Below are positions 1 to 8,304 of a stretch of 43,998 bases of DNA, piece by piece (the first letter of the stretch is position 1; every line of letters begins with the position of its first letter). Both the position numbers and the translations under genes were made by a program. The stretch lies in the IMG/VR virus record IMGVR_UViG_3300046616_000300, positions 1 through 43,998 of that record. One strand, given 5' to 3'. The stretch comes from a virus. The notes below the pieces were generated by a model, which was not told where the DNA came from, ran no database searches, and saw only the letters and a program-made list of their open reading frames with translations.

Positions 1-107
1 TGGCCGGGCCGAAGCACACCTGAGGAGATTGCTTCTCGTATCTTGTCTTCTACTAACAAGCGCAGCGTCGCGCCGCGCTTGGGGATTTGGAGGCTTGATT
101 CACTCAT
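1..107 (-). CDS. GntR-family transcriptional regulator, N-terminal fragment (cut by window edge)
   Basis: The minus strand reads from an ATG at 107-105 to the left edge without a stop, giving 35 codons. The residues run through L-V-E-D-K-I-R-E-A-I and end with S-G-V-L-R-P-G, which is the first helix and turn of the GntR winged-helix domain (pattern 'LREAIxxGxLxPG'). An AGGGAG ribosome binding site lies 9 bases upstream of the ATG. Only the start of the DNA-binding domain is present, so the effector domain (FCD, UTRA or other) and the target genes cannot be read. It is transcribed away from the gamma-glutamyltransferase gene. Confidence 0.8.
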   Translation of the reverse strand, partial: MSESSLQIPKRGATLRLLVEDKIREAISSGVLRPG

Positions 108-497
108 CTACGCACTCTCCCTCATATGGTCTTAATTAGGCTATTCACAAAAATGACAATTCAAACTCGGTTTGACGCAACTATCGGGGGACGTTGGTGC
201 GCTGCTCAGAATCATACATTTCGCCGAACAGATTGTCTGATTGTATGTGAAGAATCCAGTGCGCTGCCACAAAGTCGAATTTCGAGCACTGCTGCAGGCA
301 TCGCGCGTGACAGAAAGAAGGGAGTATCAGGGGGCGGACGACTTGAGTGACGGGGGATATGGCGGAACACATAAATGAGGGAGCCAGGTGAGAAAAAGCA
401 CCCAAGCGTTATAGCGGTGAAATGAGGAAGCCTGCACAGCAAAGGTGCAGGCTAGGAGCCGGCGATGCGACAGCGGGCTGCCGCATGCTTCAAACGA
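108..497. other. intergenic region between the GntR start and the ggt stop
   Basis: No convincing gene is seen. The short open frames lack ribosome binding sites and protein-like composition. It must hold the promoter of the GntR gene. An inverted repeat at 430-452 (8-base arms GCCTGCAC/GTGCAGGC, 7-base loop) lies 45 bases past the ggt stop. Confidence 0.6.
430..452 (-). terminator. possible weak terminator after ggt
   Basis: A perfect 8-bp stem with a 7-base loop lies just downstream of the ggt stop. On the minus strand only a pyrimidine-rich stretch follows, not a clean T-run. It may therefore be a weak intrinsic terminator or simply an RNA-stabilising hairpin. Confidence 0.4.
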
Positions 498-2234
498 TTA
501 CTTCGCCAGCAACGTCACGCCCCTCCCCCTCGGGTCTGCAACGGGCGCAGGGACTCGACCCTCGACCTTGATCGCCTGGACATCACCGTTAAAACCCTGA
601 TCAGCCAGGTTATAGCCCTTAGCTTCAAGGTCGGTTGCTAACTGCCCAGAGATAGGAGCATAAGGCTCCCAGAAAATGGTGTTCGCCGGCAGCAACTGGT
701 GATGGAAGCGCATCGTTGCAACTGCATCCTTCAATGGAAGCTGGAAGTCATAGGTGTTGCTGACCACCTGAAAGATCGAGGTGAAAATCCGCGAGCCGCC
801 TGGTGTGCCAATGACCAGAGCAACTTTTCCGTCCTTCAGGAAAATTGTCGGTGTCATCGAAGACAACGGACGCTTTCCAGGTTCAATCGCGTTGGTGTCA
901 TTGCCCACAACTCCCATCTGATTCGGCACACCCGCAAGGGCGGAGAAGTCATCCATTTCGTCGTTGAGCAAAATGCCGGTCTTGCTGGCGACCACACCAG
1001 AGCCGAAGAATCCGTTGAGCGTATAAGTGTTAGAGACCGCATTCCCCCATTTGTCTACGATTGAAAAGTGAGTGGTTTGCGGCTTTTCCGGGGAGGCGAT
1101 GTTCAGACCTGCGACTACTTTACCAGTGTCCGAGGGCACTGAAACATTGACCTGCTCTGCACGGCTGGCCAAATACTTTTCATCCAGCAACTGCTCCACC
1201 GGCACTTTGTAGAAATCAGGATCACCCAAGTATTGAGCGCGATCCGCAAACACACGCTTCTCGATTTCAGCGACCAGGTGCATGTAGCTGACGGAATTAA
1301 GCGGGACGCCCTGGAAATCCTTTTGGCGCGCTTCCTTCATCTTCAAAAGCTGCACCAGAGCAATACCACCAGAGCTGGGAGGCGGCGCCGTGACGATATG
1401 AAAGCCATTCCAGTTCGCCTGTATCGGCTCTCGCCAGACCGCCTTATAGCCCTTGAGATCCGCTGCACTGATCAAACCACCATGAGCGCCCATATCACTG
1501 ACGATCAGTTCGGCGGTCTCGCCGCTGTAAAAGCCATCCGGCCCTTGTGCGGCGATTCGCTTCAGCACCGCCTCCAACTCAGGTTGCTTGAATGTTGACC
1601 CCGCGTGCAATTTACCGAAGTACTCGGCGAAATTGGTTTTCCCGGAGAATCGCTTTTCATTTTCGGTCGCTGCCAGATTGGCTAACGTGTCATCGACGGC
1701 AAAACCCTCATGCGCATAGTGAATCGCTGGCGCGATCAGATCCGCCCACTTGAGTTTGCCAAAACGCTGATGAGCTTCCCACATGCCGGATACCGTGCCA
1801 GGCACGCCCACTGCGCGGTGGCCAATGACACTTCCGTCAAGATTATCAGCCGCAATCACTTGGCCTTTGCTGTCGACAAACATGTCTCGCGTCGCCTTGA
1901 GCGGCGCACGCTCGCGGTAATCCAGGAAGTACGGTTTGCCCTCGTGATAAACCGTCATGAACCCGCCACCACCGATATTTCCAGCCTCGGGGTAGGTCAC
2001 CGCCAGCGAAAACGCAATGGCGACTGCCGCATCGATGGCGTTACCGCCTTTGGCGAAGATGGCATTGGCCGTGTCCGCGGCCAAGCGGTCTGGTACAGCC
2101 ACTGCAGAAGCGTCCAACTGGGAAAGAGGGCTTGCTGACGCCAGCTGAGGAACGCTAGCGGTGAGGAGCGACGCACACAGCGCGCTCAACAAAGCACACC
2201 GACGTGCCAAGTCGAGCAAAGAGTTTTTGCACAT
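498..2234 (-). CDS. ggt: gamma-glutamyltransferase (glutathione hydrolase), periplasmic
   Basis: The protein has 578 residues, the usual length for bacterial GGT. These enzymes hydrolyse or transpeptidate gamma-glutamyl compounds such as glutathione in the periplasm. A signal peptide covers about residues 1-35 (basic start, Leu/Ala-rich core, ending near Ala-Ser-Ala). The autoprocessing site is the Thr-Thr-His at 387-389; Thr387 would become the N-terminal nucleophile of the small subunit. Further family signatures are MDDFSA near 427, KRPLSSMTPT near 454 and GTPGGSR near 476. The start has an AGGTGG site a few bases upstream. The residue aligning with the gating lid tyrosine of E. coli GGT (Tyr444) is Met440. 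The gene is separated from the upstream symporter gene by a strong terminator, so it has its own promoter. Confidence 0.95.
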   Translation of the reverse strand: MCKNSLLDLARRCALLSALCASLLTASVPQLASASPLSQLDASAVAVPDRLAADTANAIFAKGGNAIDAAVAIAFSLAVTYPEAGNIGGGGFMTVYHEGKPYFLDYRERAPLKATRDMFVDSKGQVIAADNLDGSVIGHRAVGVPGTVSGMWEAHQRFGKLKWADLIAPAIHYAHEGFAVDDTLANLAATENEKRFSGKTNFAEYFGKLHAGSTFKQPELEAVLKRIAAQGPDGFYSGETAELIVSDMGAHGGLISAADLKGYKAVWREPIQANWNGFHIVTAPPPSSGGIALVQLLKMKEARQKDFQGVPLNSVSYMHLVAEIEKRVFADRAQYLGDPDFYKVPVEQLLDEKYLASRAEQVNVSVPSDTGKVVAGLNIASPEKPQTTHFSIVDKWGNAVSNTYTLNGFFGSGVVASKTGILLNDEMDDFSALAGVPNQMGVVGNDTNAIEPGKRPLSSMTPTIFLKDGKVALVIGTPGGSRIFTSIFQVVSNTYDFQLPLKDAVATMRFHHQLLPANTIFWEPYAPISGQLATDLEAKGYNLADQGFNGDVQAIKVEGRVPAPVADPRGRGVTLLAK

Positions 2235-2370
2235 AAACCACCTGTATTTTTATTAATAATTGGCAGCAACGTTTGACGAGTCCAAGTGTGCGACTGAGCT
2301 ATTACAACCGCACAACTCGGCGCCTGAAGAACAGCAAAAGCGGAATAGTTATTATCTGTACTGCACGTAC

Positions 2371-2411
2371 AAAAAGAGCCCTCGGCGTGGATCACGCCGA
2401 AGACTCTTTTA
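2371..2411 (-). terminator. intrinsic terminator of the symporter gene
   Basis: Arms 2375-2389 and 2393-2407 form a 15-bp stem with two G-U pairs and a 3-base loop. On the minus strand it is followed by TTTTT. It begins about 10 bases past the symporter stop and separates that gene from ggt. Confidence 0.85.
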
Positions 2412-2419
2412 AAGGGAGG

Positions 2420-3679
2420 TTACGCTTGCTCCCCTACTCGCTCGACACGTGAAGGTTCGAGACTGGCCTTCTCCCACTTGGCAATAACCAAGGGGGCGAT
2501 TGCATTACCCAGCACGTTCAACGTTGTTGTTCCGCTGTCGATAATTCTGAAGATACCAGCGATCAACGCGACCCCTTCCAAAGGAAGCCCGGCAGATGCC
2601 AGGGTGGCAGACAGAATAATGATGGCAAAGCCAGGCACTCCAGCGGCTCCCTTCGACGTCAATACCATCGTGACCACCAGCAGAATCTGCTGAGTCAGCG
2701 ACAGGTCGATGCCGTACAACTGAGCGATAAAGATCGTCGCTACGCCGAGGAAGATGGACGCACCATCCAGGTTGAACGCATACCCCACCGGCACCACGAA
2801 GCTGACGATTCGTTGAGGGACGCCATAGTTCTCCAACTTTTTCATCAGCTGCGGCATGACCGCGGCGGACGCCGCACTGGAGAACGCCAGAATCAGCTCA
2901 TCCCTGAAGTACTTGATCAACTTGAAGACATTTTCGCCAATCAGGTAGCAAATGCCGCCAAGAAAAATCAAGGCAAAAGCAATCAGCGCGAGGTAAACCA
3001 CACCAATCAACTTGAGCAACGGTAACAACGAGGCAAAGCCAAAGGTCGCGACGGTCGCACCGATCATGCCGAATACGCCGATAGGCGCATAAGCCATGAC
3101 AAACGAGACCACCTTGAACATCGCATCAGACAAACCTTGAACAACAGCAATGACAGGAGCGCTTTTCGCTTTTGGCAGTGTGTTCAATGCCATTCCCAGG
3201 AGCACGGCAAAAAACAGCACTGAAAGCAACTTCCCTTCCGACATCGCCACAATCACGTTATCGGGAACAATGTTCTGCAAAATAATCAGCGCGCCTTTCG
3301 AGGGCTCCATGTTAACCGTCGATGTACTGTGCGAGATGCCAGCAATTTCAGTACCTTTACCAGGCTCGAAGAAGTTGGCGAAGCACAGTCCGAGGACAAT
3401 GGCCAAACTGGTAATCGCGAAGAAGTAAGCCAGCGATTTGGCGCCCATGCGTCCGAAGGACTTGTTATCGCCGCCACCGGCAATACCGAGAATCATGCAG
3501 CAGAAAACAATGGGAACAACAACCATCTTCATCATCTTGATGAAAATGTCGCCAAGGGGTTTAAGAATTTCGGTACTGACCCAGACCTGATTTTGTGGAT
3601 GGGTATTGAAGTACCAACCGACAAGCACGCCGAGCAAAAGCCCAGCAACAATTCGCCAAACCAATGGGATACGTTTCAT
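2420..3679 (-). CDS. DAACS-family amino-acid:cation symporter (SDF family)
   Basis: The protein has 419 residues and is an inner-membrane secondary transporter of the dicarboxylate/amino acid:cation symporter family. The family core is present: re-entrant loop HP1 with the Ser-rich SSAAS motif, the unwound TM7 motif as NLDG, HP2 with SKGAAGVPG, and TM8 D-S-G-T-T-T-L-N. Asp381 matches the residue that binds the substrate amino group (Asp394 in Glt-Ph). The arginine that binds the side-chain carboxylate in glutamate/aspartate carriers (Arg397 in Glt-Ph) is Thr384 here, and the sodium-site aspartate (Asp405) is Asn392. This argues against a plain glutamate or C4-dicarboxylate carrier and suggests a neutral substrate, which is inference. 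A substrate related to GGT products is possible from adjacency only. Confidence 0.9.
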   Translation of the reverse strand: MKRIPLVWRIVAGLLLGVLVGWYFNTHPQNQVWVSTEILKPLGDIFIKMMKMVVVPIVFCCMILGIAGGGDNKSFGRMGAKSLAYFFAITSLAIVLGLCFANFFEPGKGTEIAGISHSTSTVNMEPSKGALIILQNIVPDNVIVAMSEGKLLSVLFFAVLLGMALNTLPKAKSAPVIAVVQGLSDAMFKVVSFVMAYAPIGVFGMIGATVATFGFASLLPLLKLIGVVYLALIAFALIFLGGICYLIGENVFKLIKYFRDELILAFSSAASAAVMPQLMKKLENYGVPQRIVSFVVPVGYAFNLDGASIFLGVATIFIAQLYGIDLSLTQQILLVVTMVLTSKGAAGVPGFAIIILSATLASAGLPLEGVALIAGIFRIIDSGTTTLNVLGNAIAPLVIAKWEKASLEPSRVERVGEQA

Positions 3680-3789
3680 GTCTAGCCTTTTTGTTGGAAT
3701 GAAAGGACTGCTTGAGGGCAGTAGCTAGATTCATGAGCTTCCAGCTCATTAAGGTTTCCTGGCGCCATATTCGTGCGCCAGGTTCTTTA

Positions 3790-4215
3790 TTACTTGGCGA
3801 AGAGTTGGCTCATATCCTTGAACGCTTTGAACTCAAGCGCGTTACCACACGGGTCGAACAGGAACATCGTGGCTTGCTCACCGACCTGCCCTTTGAATCG
3901 AATGTAGGGTTCGATAACAAATTCAGTACCGAAGGACTTCAGGCGCTCGGCCAGTGCTTCCCATTGCGCCCATTCCAGAATGATGCCGAAGTGGGGAACC
4001 GGTACGTCGTGGCCGTCAACCGGATTGCTGTGAACGCTTTCTTGAGAAGCGGTCTTTGGATGCTCGTGGATGACCAGTTGATGACCATAAAAATCAAAAT
4101 CGACCCATTGATTGCTGGAGCGCCCCTCGGAGAGTCCAAACACTTCGCCGTAGAACGTACGCGTAGCGGCCAGGTCGTAAACAGGAATTGCCAGGTGGAA
4201 AGGAGAAAGACTCAT
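3790..4215 (-). CDS. VOC (glyoxalase/dioxygenase fold) family protein
   Basis: The protein has 141 residues, the size of a single VOC protein with two beta-alpha-beta-beta-beta units. It opens with [10 protein letters not shown] followed by T-F-Y-G-E-V-F-G-L, the classic VOC start, and ends with D-P-C-G-N-A-L-E-F. Likely metal ligands are His7, His75 and Glu128. Many members are uncharacterised dioxygenase- or glyoxalase-like enzymes, and the substrate cannot be told from sequence. It lies on the same strand as the symporter with a 110-base gap. The next 230 bases up to the LysR gene are AT-rich and could hold its promoter. Confidence 0.85.
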   Translation of the reverse strand: MSLSPFHLAIPVYDLAATRTFYGEVFGLSEGRSSNQWVDFDFYGHQLVIHEHPKTASQESVHSNPVDGHDVPVPHFGIILEWAQWEALAERLKSFGTEFVIEPYIRFKGQVGEQATMFLFDPCGNALEFKAFKDMSQLFAK

Positions 4216-4442
4216 CGGGACTCCGAATGCAGTTTTTATAGGTTTATGAAGTCGGACAGCACGCTTACTGTCCGACAGCTTCTTTGAAGATGGATTTATG
4301 CTAAAGCGGCTCCACCGTAAATAAAATCAATATATATTTTTCATAAACACAAATTATTTTTATCAATTATTCAACGCAAAATACACCGCTCGTCACGGCG
4401 TATCGGAGTACTTATGCCCGGTTTAGAAGGCTCCTGATTTTC

Positions 4443-5369
4443 CTACTGGTCCCAACCTGCCTGAATAGCGCGGGTGATCTCGTCGACGAATACGCGTGTT
4501 TTGGTTGGAACGAGTCGCCCCGGCGGCATCAACGCGTAAACCCCGCCACTCTCCGAGCCCTGCCATTGCGGCAGGACAGGCACAAGTTCACCATTGCGAA
4601 CCGCGGGCCCCGCTAGCCAATCCGGAGTAAGGATGATGCCGACGCCTTTAGCAGCCGCTTGAAGCAGTGACTCTGAATTGTCCGAAATCAACGGGCCAGT
4701 TGGCCGTACCGTCCGGTGCTGACTGCCGTTTTTCAGTACCCAGTCTGGCCAGCTTGAGTGACTACTGAATCCCAGGCAGGCATGTTCAGCCAACGCTTCA
4801 GGCGTCTGAGGTTGACCCTGCAAAGCGATATAGCTCGGGGATGCATAAAGCAGGTTGCGAAAAGGCGCGATCTGCTTGGCGACGAGCGTGCTGTCGCGCA
4901 ACACTCCCACGCGGATAGCCACGTCAAACCCCTCCGCCACTACGTCGACGTAGCGATCGGCAAAACGCGCATCCACCCGGATTTTTGGATGCTGTGCGAT
5001 GAACGCGGGCAACAATGGCGCCACCCATCTGCGTCCAAAGGTGACGGGGAGTGACACCCGGAGCAATCCCTGTGGACTGGCCGCAAAGTTACTCGCCTCT
5101 TGGCCGGCACTGTCCAATTCATCCAACAATGCACGTACACGTTGATAGTAAAGCGTTCCAACTTCAGTCAGAGAGACGCGCCGCGTGGTGCGGGACAACA
5201 GTCGAATTCCGAGTCGCTCTTCCAGTTGCCCGATCCTTCGCGAGATGATCGTGGCGTCTCGTCCTATGACCTTGGCCGCATCTGTGAAACTGAGGGCCTC
5301 CACTACCGCCACGAAGGCCGATAGCTCGTCCAGTGTCACGCGACCTAACAATTCCTGCATATTATTCAT
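4443..5369 (-). CDS. LysR-family transcriptional regulator
   Basis: The protein has 308 residues from the ATG at 5369; an in-frame start further upstream (5453) adds 28 residues unlike LysR proteins. The winged helix is at about residues 10-70 (LDELSAFVAVVEALSFTDAA, then a recognition helix leading to RLLSRTTRRVSLTEVG). A substrate-binding domain of the type common in the 'transcriptional regulator, LysR, C-terminal PBP2_CrgA-like' group follows. The asparagine-rich start has only a weak ribosome binding site, so a start three codons later (ATG at 5360) is possible. The regulated gene is unknown; the neighbouring VOC gene is on the same strand rather than divergent. Confidence 0.9.
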   Translation of the reverse strand: MNNMQELLGRVTLDELSAFVAVVEALSFTDAAKVIGRDATIISRRIGQLEERLGIRLLSRTTRRVSLTEVGTLYYQRVRALLDELDSAGQEASNFAASPQGLLRVSLPVTFGRRWVAPLLPAFIAQHPKIRVDARFADRYVDVVAEGFDVAIRVGVLRDSTLVAKQIAPFRNLLYASPSYIALQGQPQTPEALAEHACLGFSSHSSWPDWVLKNGSQHRTVRPTGPLISDNSESLLQAAAKGVGIILTPDWLAGPAVRNGELVPVLPQWQGSESGGVYALMPPGRLVPTKTRVFVDEITRAIQAGWDQ

Positions 5370-5803
5370 GACGTTTATTCGTTCAGACCTGACTTCCCAA
5401 CATTGTGCGTCTATTAAATGTTTTCGGAAATCAGCCGATCGAAGAGGACACACTCATGAAATGTTGAAAGAGCATTGGCGGCGACCCAGGTTTCGGATTC
5501 GCCACAGCCCGGCGATTTGCGCGAGACCGTATTCGCGTCTCGCCAAGTCAAAAATCACCAGAGGGGAACTATGCAGTTCAAGATGATTCGACTCTAGTCA
5601 CCACAAACCTGTGTAACCCCGACTGTAAAAGTTGGAGAAGACTGCCTGACGAGCCGTCAACTAGGTTCATCCCTGCCTGCATCGCCATACTTCCTGCGGG
5701 AACATGGCACACAGAAATCTTGCGTCCCTCTCCTCCGAAGGAGATGAGGGCTCCACCGAGAGCCAGTCGTTTTGTAGGGGTAAAAATGCCTAAAAATAAA
5801 AAA
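5370..5803. other. intergenic stretch between LysR gene and tRNA-Pro remnant
   Basis: No gene is supported. The first part should contain the LysR promoter. An inverted repeat with 7-base arms (GCGAGAC/GTCTCGC, 5521-5543) is the only clear structure. An 8-codon frame with a good ribosome binding site starts at 5571, but nothing supports its being made. Confidence 0.5.
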
Positions 5804-5830
5804 GGGTCGCGAGATAAAATCTCGCAACCC
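5804..5830 (-). terminator. intrinsic terminator of the tRNA-Pro transcript
   Basis: Twelve-base arms at 5804-5815 and 5819-5830 (one G-U pair) with a 3-base loop are followed on the minus strand by TTTTTTATTTTT. It sits 11 bases past the CCA end of the tRNA remnant and would have ended the tRNA transcript before the phage integrated. Confidence 0.9.
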
Positions 5831-5841
5831 CTTGAATTATA

Positions 5842-5889
5842 TGGTCGGGACGGAGTGATTCGAACACTCGACCCCTAGCACCCCATGCA
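5842..5889 (-). other. prophage attachment site attL: 3' fragment of tRNA-Pro(GGG)
   Basis: Read on the minus strand this is the 3' part of a tRNA. It has the loop A-T-GGG-G-T (anticodon GGG, proline), the 3' anticodon-stem strand GCTAG, the variable loop, a T-arm with 5-bp stem GAGTG/CACTC around TTCGAAT, the acceptor strand CGTCCCG, the discriminator A and CCA. The acceptor sequence is that of Pseudomonas proline tRNAs. The 5' strand of the anticodon stem (expected CTAGC) matches only in its last two bases, and no D-arm follows. The identity therefore breaks at about 5889. This is the expected host-side remnant after integration into the 3' half of a tRNA gene; the intact copy should be at the far end of the prophage. 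Confidence 0.85.
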
Positions 5890-5969
5890 CGCAGGACCCA
5901 TGCAAGCCCCTTTGTAATGGCCGTTTTTACTGGCGCTCGCTGCAACCGAATGCCTACAAGAGCTTATAG

Positions 5970-6000
5970 GTGCGTGAGAAAGTCACGCAAAAGTCACGCA
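5970..6000. repeat. tandem and inverted repeat beside attL (candidate integrase/Xis arm sites)
   Basis: AAAGTCACGCA occurs twice in perfect tandem (5979-5989, 5990-6000). The complement of its core, TGCGTGA, precedes it in inverted orientation at 5971-5977. It lies about 80-110 bases inside the phage from the tRNA fragment, where tyrosine integrases and excisionases bind arm-type sites. The role is inference from position. Confidence 0.5.
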
Positions 6001-6099
6001 CGCCTTTTTGGTACCATCCCCCGGCGTCCTGCCAACCGTACCCTTCCCTCTTTTGCGATTGACCACTGCTACGCTGAAATCTCCACGGAGGATTTCGCG

Positions 6100-6309
6100 A
6101 TGCCAAATTCTGACTTGCTCCCTTCCCTGCTGTTCAAGCTCAACGAAAACCAACTCGCCTTGGAGGCTGCCATCATGGAGCTTTCGAACTGGGTCGAGCA
6201 GTGCGGTTCGGCCGACGTCGCCGACAACGTGCGCGGCGCCCTGGAAGCGATCGATAAGAATGAAGAATTCATCAAGATCACGCTCGCGGTGATGATGACG
6301 CCGGAGTGA
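6100..6309 (+). CDS. small prophage protein of unknown function (69 aa)
   Basis: The protein has 69 residues. The start at 6100 has a GGAGG site 9 bases upstream; an upstream in-frame extension has no site and is not protein-like. It is predicted mostly helical, beginning with LLPSLLFKLNENQLALEAAI and ending acidic. I believe similar short proteins occur near the ends of other Pseudomonas prophages, but I know of no function. It is the first gene inside attL and is on the plus strand, opposite to the late genes, so it belongs to the accessory (lysogenic-conversion) set rather than the structural operon. Confidence 0.75.
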   Translation: MPNSDLLPSLLFKLNENQLALEAAIMELSNWVEQCGSADVADNVRGALEAIDKNEEFIKITLAVMMTPE

Positions 6310-6416
6310 CGACTATCAGCTGTGGATACAACAGGTCGACTCCAGGTTGCCGACGATGATCCAATGCTAAAGTAAAAAAATAAGTCCTTTCCTCCTTTTC
6401 CTTTCGAGATTTATTA

Positions 6417-6977
6417 ATGTCTAAATTCGTCACCGCAGACTTCGGATCAGCGGCCCCGCTACCTAAAAAACCCGTAGATGCACTTGTCAAGCAGCGTACA
6501 GTTTTCAACGACGACCGAACTCACCGATTCACGCTCTTCCGGCACTGGGGCAACCCAGAGCATTACGCGTGCGGAATCAGCATGAACCCTTCAGGTGCGG
6601 CGGAAGAAGGGGACGATCCAACTGTTGATCGCATGGTATGCAGAGCAATGGACTTGGGCTTCGGCGCCTATTACCAGCTCAACGTGATGTCAATTCGCGG
6701 TACCGATTCGTCGCACCTTGCCACAGCATCGGAAGTCAACCTCTCGGAAAACGACGATCACATTCGGCGGATCGCAGCTGGGGCAGGAATAGTTATAGTG
6801 AGTTGGGGGAATGCCGGTCACAAGCGAGGACTCGAGGTGGAGAAAATTCTGCGAGAGGTGTGCGACCCAGCAAAGGTCTTTTGTTTAGGCCTCAACCAGA
6901 ACGGGTCTCCAGTCCATCCGCTCTATCAAAAGAAAAACGCTAAATTGCAGCCCTACATAATCACACCGCGATTCTAA
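6417..6977 (+). CDS. DUF1643 family protein
   Basis: The protein has 186 residues. The block from about residue 38 on matches the DUF1643 pattern: R-F-T-L-F-R-H-W, then S-M-N-P-S-G-A-A-E-E-G-D-D-P-T-V, Y-Q-L-N-V-M-S-I-R-G-T-D, V-S-W-G-N-A-G and C-L-G-L-N-Q-N-G-S-P-x-H-P-L-Y. The conserved Asn-Pro-S-G, Trp-Gly and His-Pro-Leu-Y elements suggest an enzyme-like pocket, and the fold is often likened to uracil-DNA-glycosylase-like proteins. No activity is established that I can name. DUF1643 proteins recur in phages and islands. The ribosome binding site is weak (GAG only). Upstream DNA is AT-rich and likely carries its own promoter. Confidence 0.8.
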   Translation: MSKFVTADFGSAAPLPKKPVDALVKQRTVFNDDRTHRFTLFRHWGNPEHYACGISMNPSGAAEEGDDPTVDRMVCRAMDLGFGAYYQLNVMSIRGTDSSHLATASEVNLSENDDHIRRIAAGAGIVIVSWGNAGHKRGLEVEKILREVCDPAKVFCLGLNQNGSPVHPLYQKKNAKLQPYIITPRF

Positions 6978-7123
6978 AGGGGTAAGGTAAAGTACTCAGG
7001 ACCAATGAAACCGGGCACTTCCTTACTTTGGAATACCCGGCTTTAACCTGCTTTACACGGTCAGTGGTAAAAAATTGGTACGGACTTCCGACCGCCATCG
7101 GTTGATTTAACGTTGAGGCAAGT

Positions 7124-7402
7124 ATGGATATTGAAAAGCTCTCGCTCCTGCTGAAACCCTGGCTACGTGTGGACACTTGGCATACCGGTCATCCGATGGA
7201 CGACCAGCGCTTCCACCGTGCGTTGAAAGCAGCATTTGATGAGTTTGGCGTACAAATAAGCTCGGACGATTTTCGGAAAGCAATCGCCGCCTGCTTGAAA
7301 GATCACCGCCCAGGGGACGTAGGGGCATTCGAAAGCGATATCGAAGAGTTCGCGCAACGTGGCGAGGATATCGCCGGTTATCTGTTCGACCTGAAGCCTT
7401 AA
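7124..7402 (+). CDS. hypothetical protein (92 aa)
   Basis: The protein has 92 residues, is soluble and is rich in charged and aromatic residues (start MDIEKLSLLLKPWL, then a W-H-T-G-H-P segment). The ATG is preceded by GAGG at a normal distance. I do not recognise the family. It is on the plus strand between the DUF1643 gene and the first R-x4-H protein, in the accessory block next to attL. It could be a small partner of its neighbours, but nothing in the sequence proves this. Confidence 0.65.
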   Translation: MDIEKLSLLLKPWLRVDTWHTGHPMDDQRFHRALKAAFDEFGVQISSDDFRKAIAACLKDHRPGDVGAFESDIEEFAQRGEDIAGYLFDLKP

Positions 7403-7674
7403 GCATTCGCGGTGGGGGCGTTTCTTGGCGCCACCATGTCAAGGTGATCGTGAAATACTCATAACATCTTGATCTAAAAGACAAAACAAGGACTTTTCAG
7501 CCCCTCAAAACTGCTACATCACCCTATAAGAATCAATAACTTAGCGCTGTATATTCCTACAGTGGTGCCCATTCTTCGGTGTCGACAATCCAAAATCCCC
7601 TAACCACCACCCTAGAGAAGTGAAAGCCCTCTGCACATACAAATCCTGTATAAATGTAGGGGTGAAACAGTCCT

Positions 7675-8304
7675 TTGGAGAGATGCCTTTTGGCCAGCGT
7701 TGGTGCATCGGTGCGTAAAGCGATTGATGATTGGATGTGCGGCGACTTGGAATTCGCCATGCTTCATGCTTGCAACGCCGTAGATGGAACTGCGAGCAAG
7801 CTGCACCCCGGTTTAGGCAGCAATATCCGCTTCACAGGGTTACTCCGCGATAACTATGCAATCTTCGGCCCAATGGGGCTTCCAGGCATTAATCTGGCGG
7901 ATACTCGCTGGCCAATTAAAGTAGAACGCCCGAAAGCACATGGCGGCTTACCTGACATAGCAGATGTAATCTACGGGATACATCGCTGTACCCACGGACA
8001 CGGCGGAGAACTTCCTGATGGTTTCGGCCTTTGGCCGGACGCCGCAGGGCCTGATAGGAGTACGCGATTTAGTGTCGAGAGAGGGAAAATCCAATTGTCC
8101 GATCGGGTTATTTTCGGACTTCTTGGCGTTGCTATTTTCTCGCCGGCTAACATCGGGCAAAGCGTGCCGGAGGGATACCATTTGACGTTTGCCGGGACAG
8201 CTCTACCGATAAACGAATGGTGGGGGCGCACGACGGATTTTCTTAAGTTGGCCGAGCTGGAAGTGATGCCTTCTGTGATCATAGACTTCAAGCACTGGCG
8301 CTAG
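7675..8304 (+). CDS. hypothetical protein with R-x4-H motif (possible HEPN-like), TTG start
   Basis: The protein has 209 residues from a TTG at 7675. A stop codon four codons upstream fixes the start at or after this point, and the next candidate is a GTG at 7711. The coding region is well behaved to its stop. The N-terminal third has helices around D-D-W-M-C-G-D-L-E-F-A-M-L-H-A-C-N-A-V-D. The middle contains I-H-R-C-T-H-G-H-G-G-E-L, in which R-C-T-H-G-H is an R-x4-H motif like the catalytic motif of HEPN RNases. I do not recognise a named family. The neighbour at 8703 has a comparable motif, so the two may form a pair (inference). Confidence 0.65.
   Translation: MERCLLASVGASVRKAIDDWMCGDLEFAMLHACNAVDGTASKLHPGLGSNIRFTGLLRDNYAIFGPMGLPGINLADTRWPIKVERPKAHGGLPDIADVIYGIHRCTHGHGGELPDGFGLWPDAAGPDRSTRFSVERGKIQLSDRVIFGLLGVAIFSPANIGQSVPEGYHLTFAGTALPINEWWGRTTDFLKLAELEVMPSVIIDFKHWR

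Noticed and set aside
126-442. Short open frames on both strands between the GntR start and ggt
   Set aside because: They overlap each other on opposite strands, lack ribosome binding sites and do not look like proteins. I treat the stretch as intergenic.
5842-5889. A complete tRNA gene at the left end of the prophage
   Set aside because: Only the anticodon loop to CCA end is present. The 5' anticodon-stem strand, D-arm and 5' acceptor strand are missing, so it is an attachment-site remnant.
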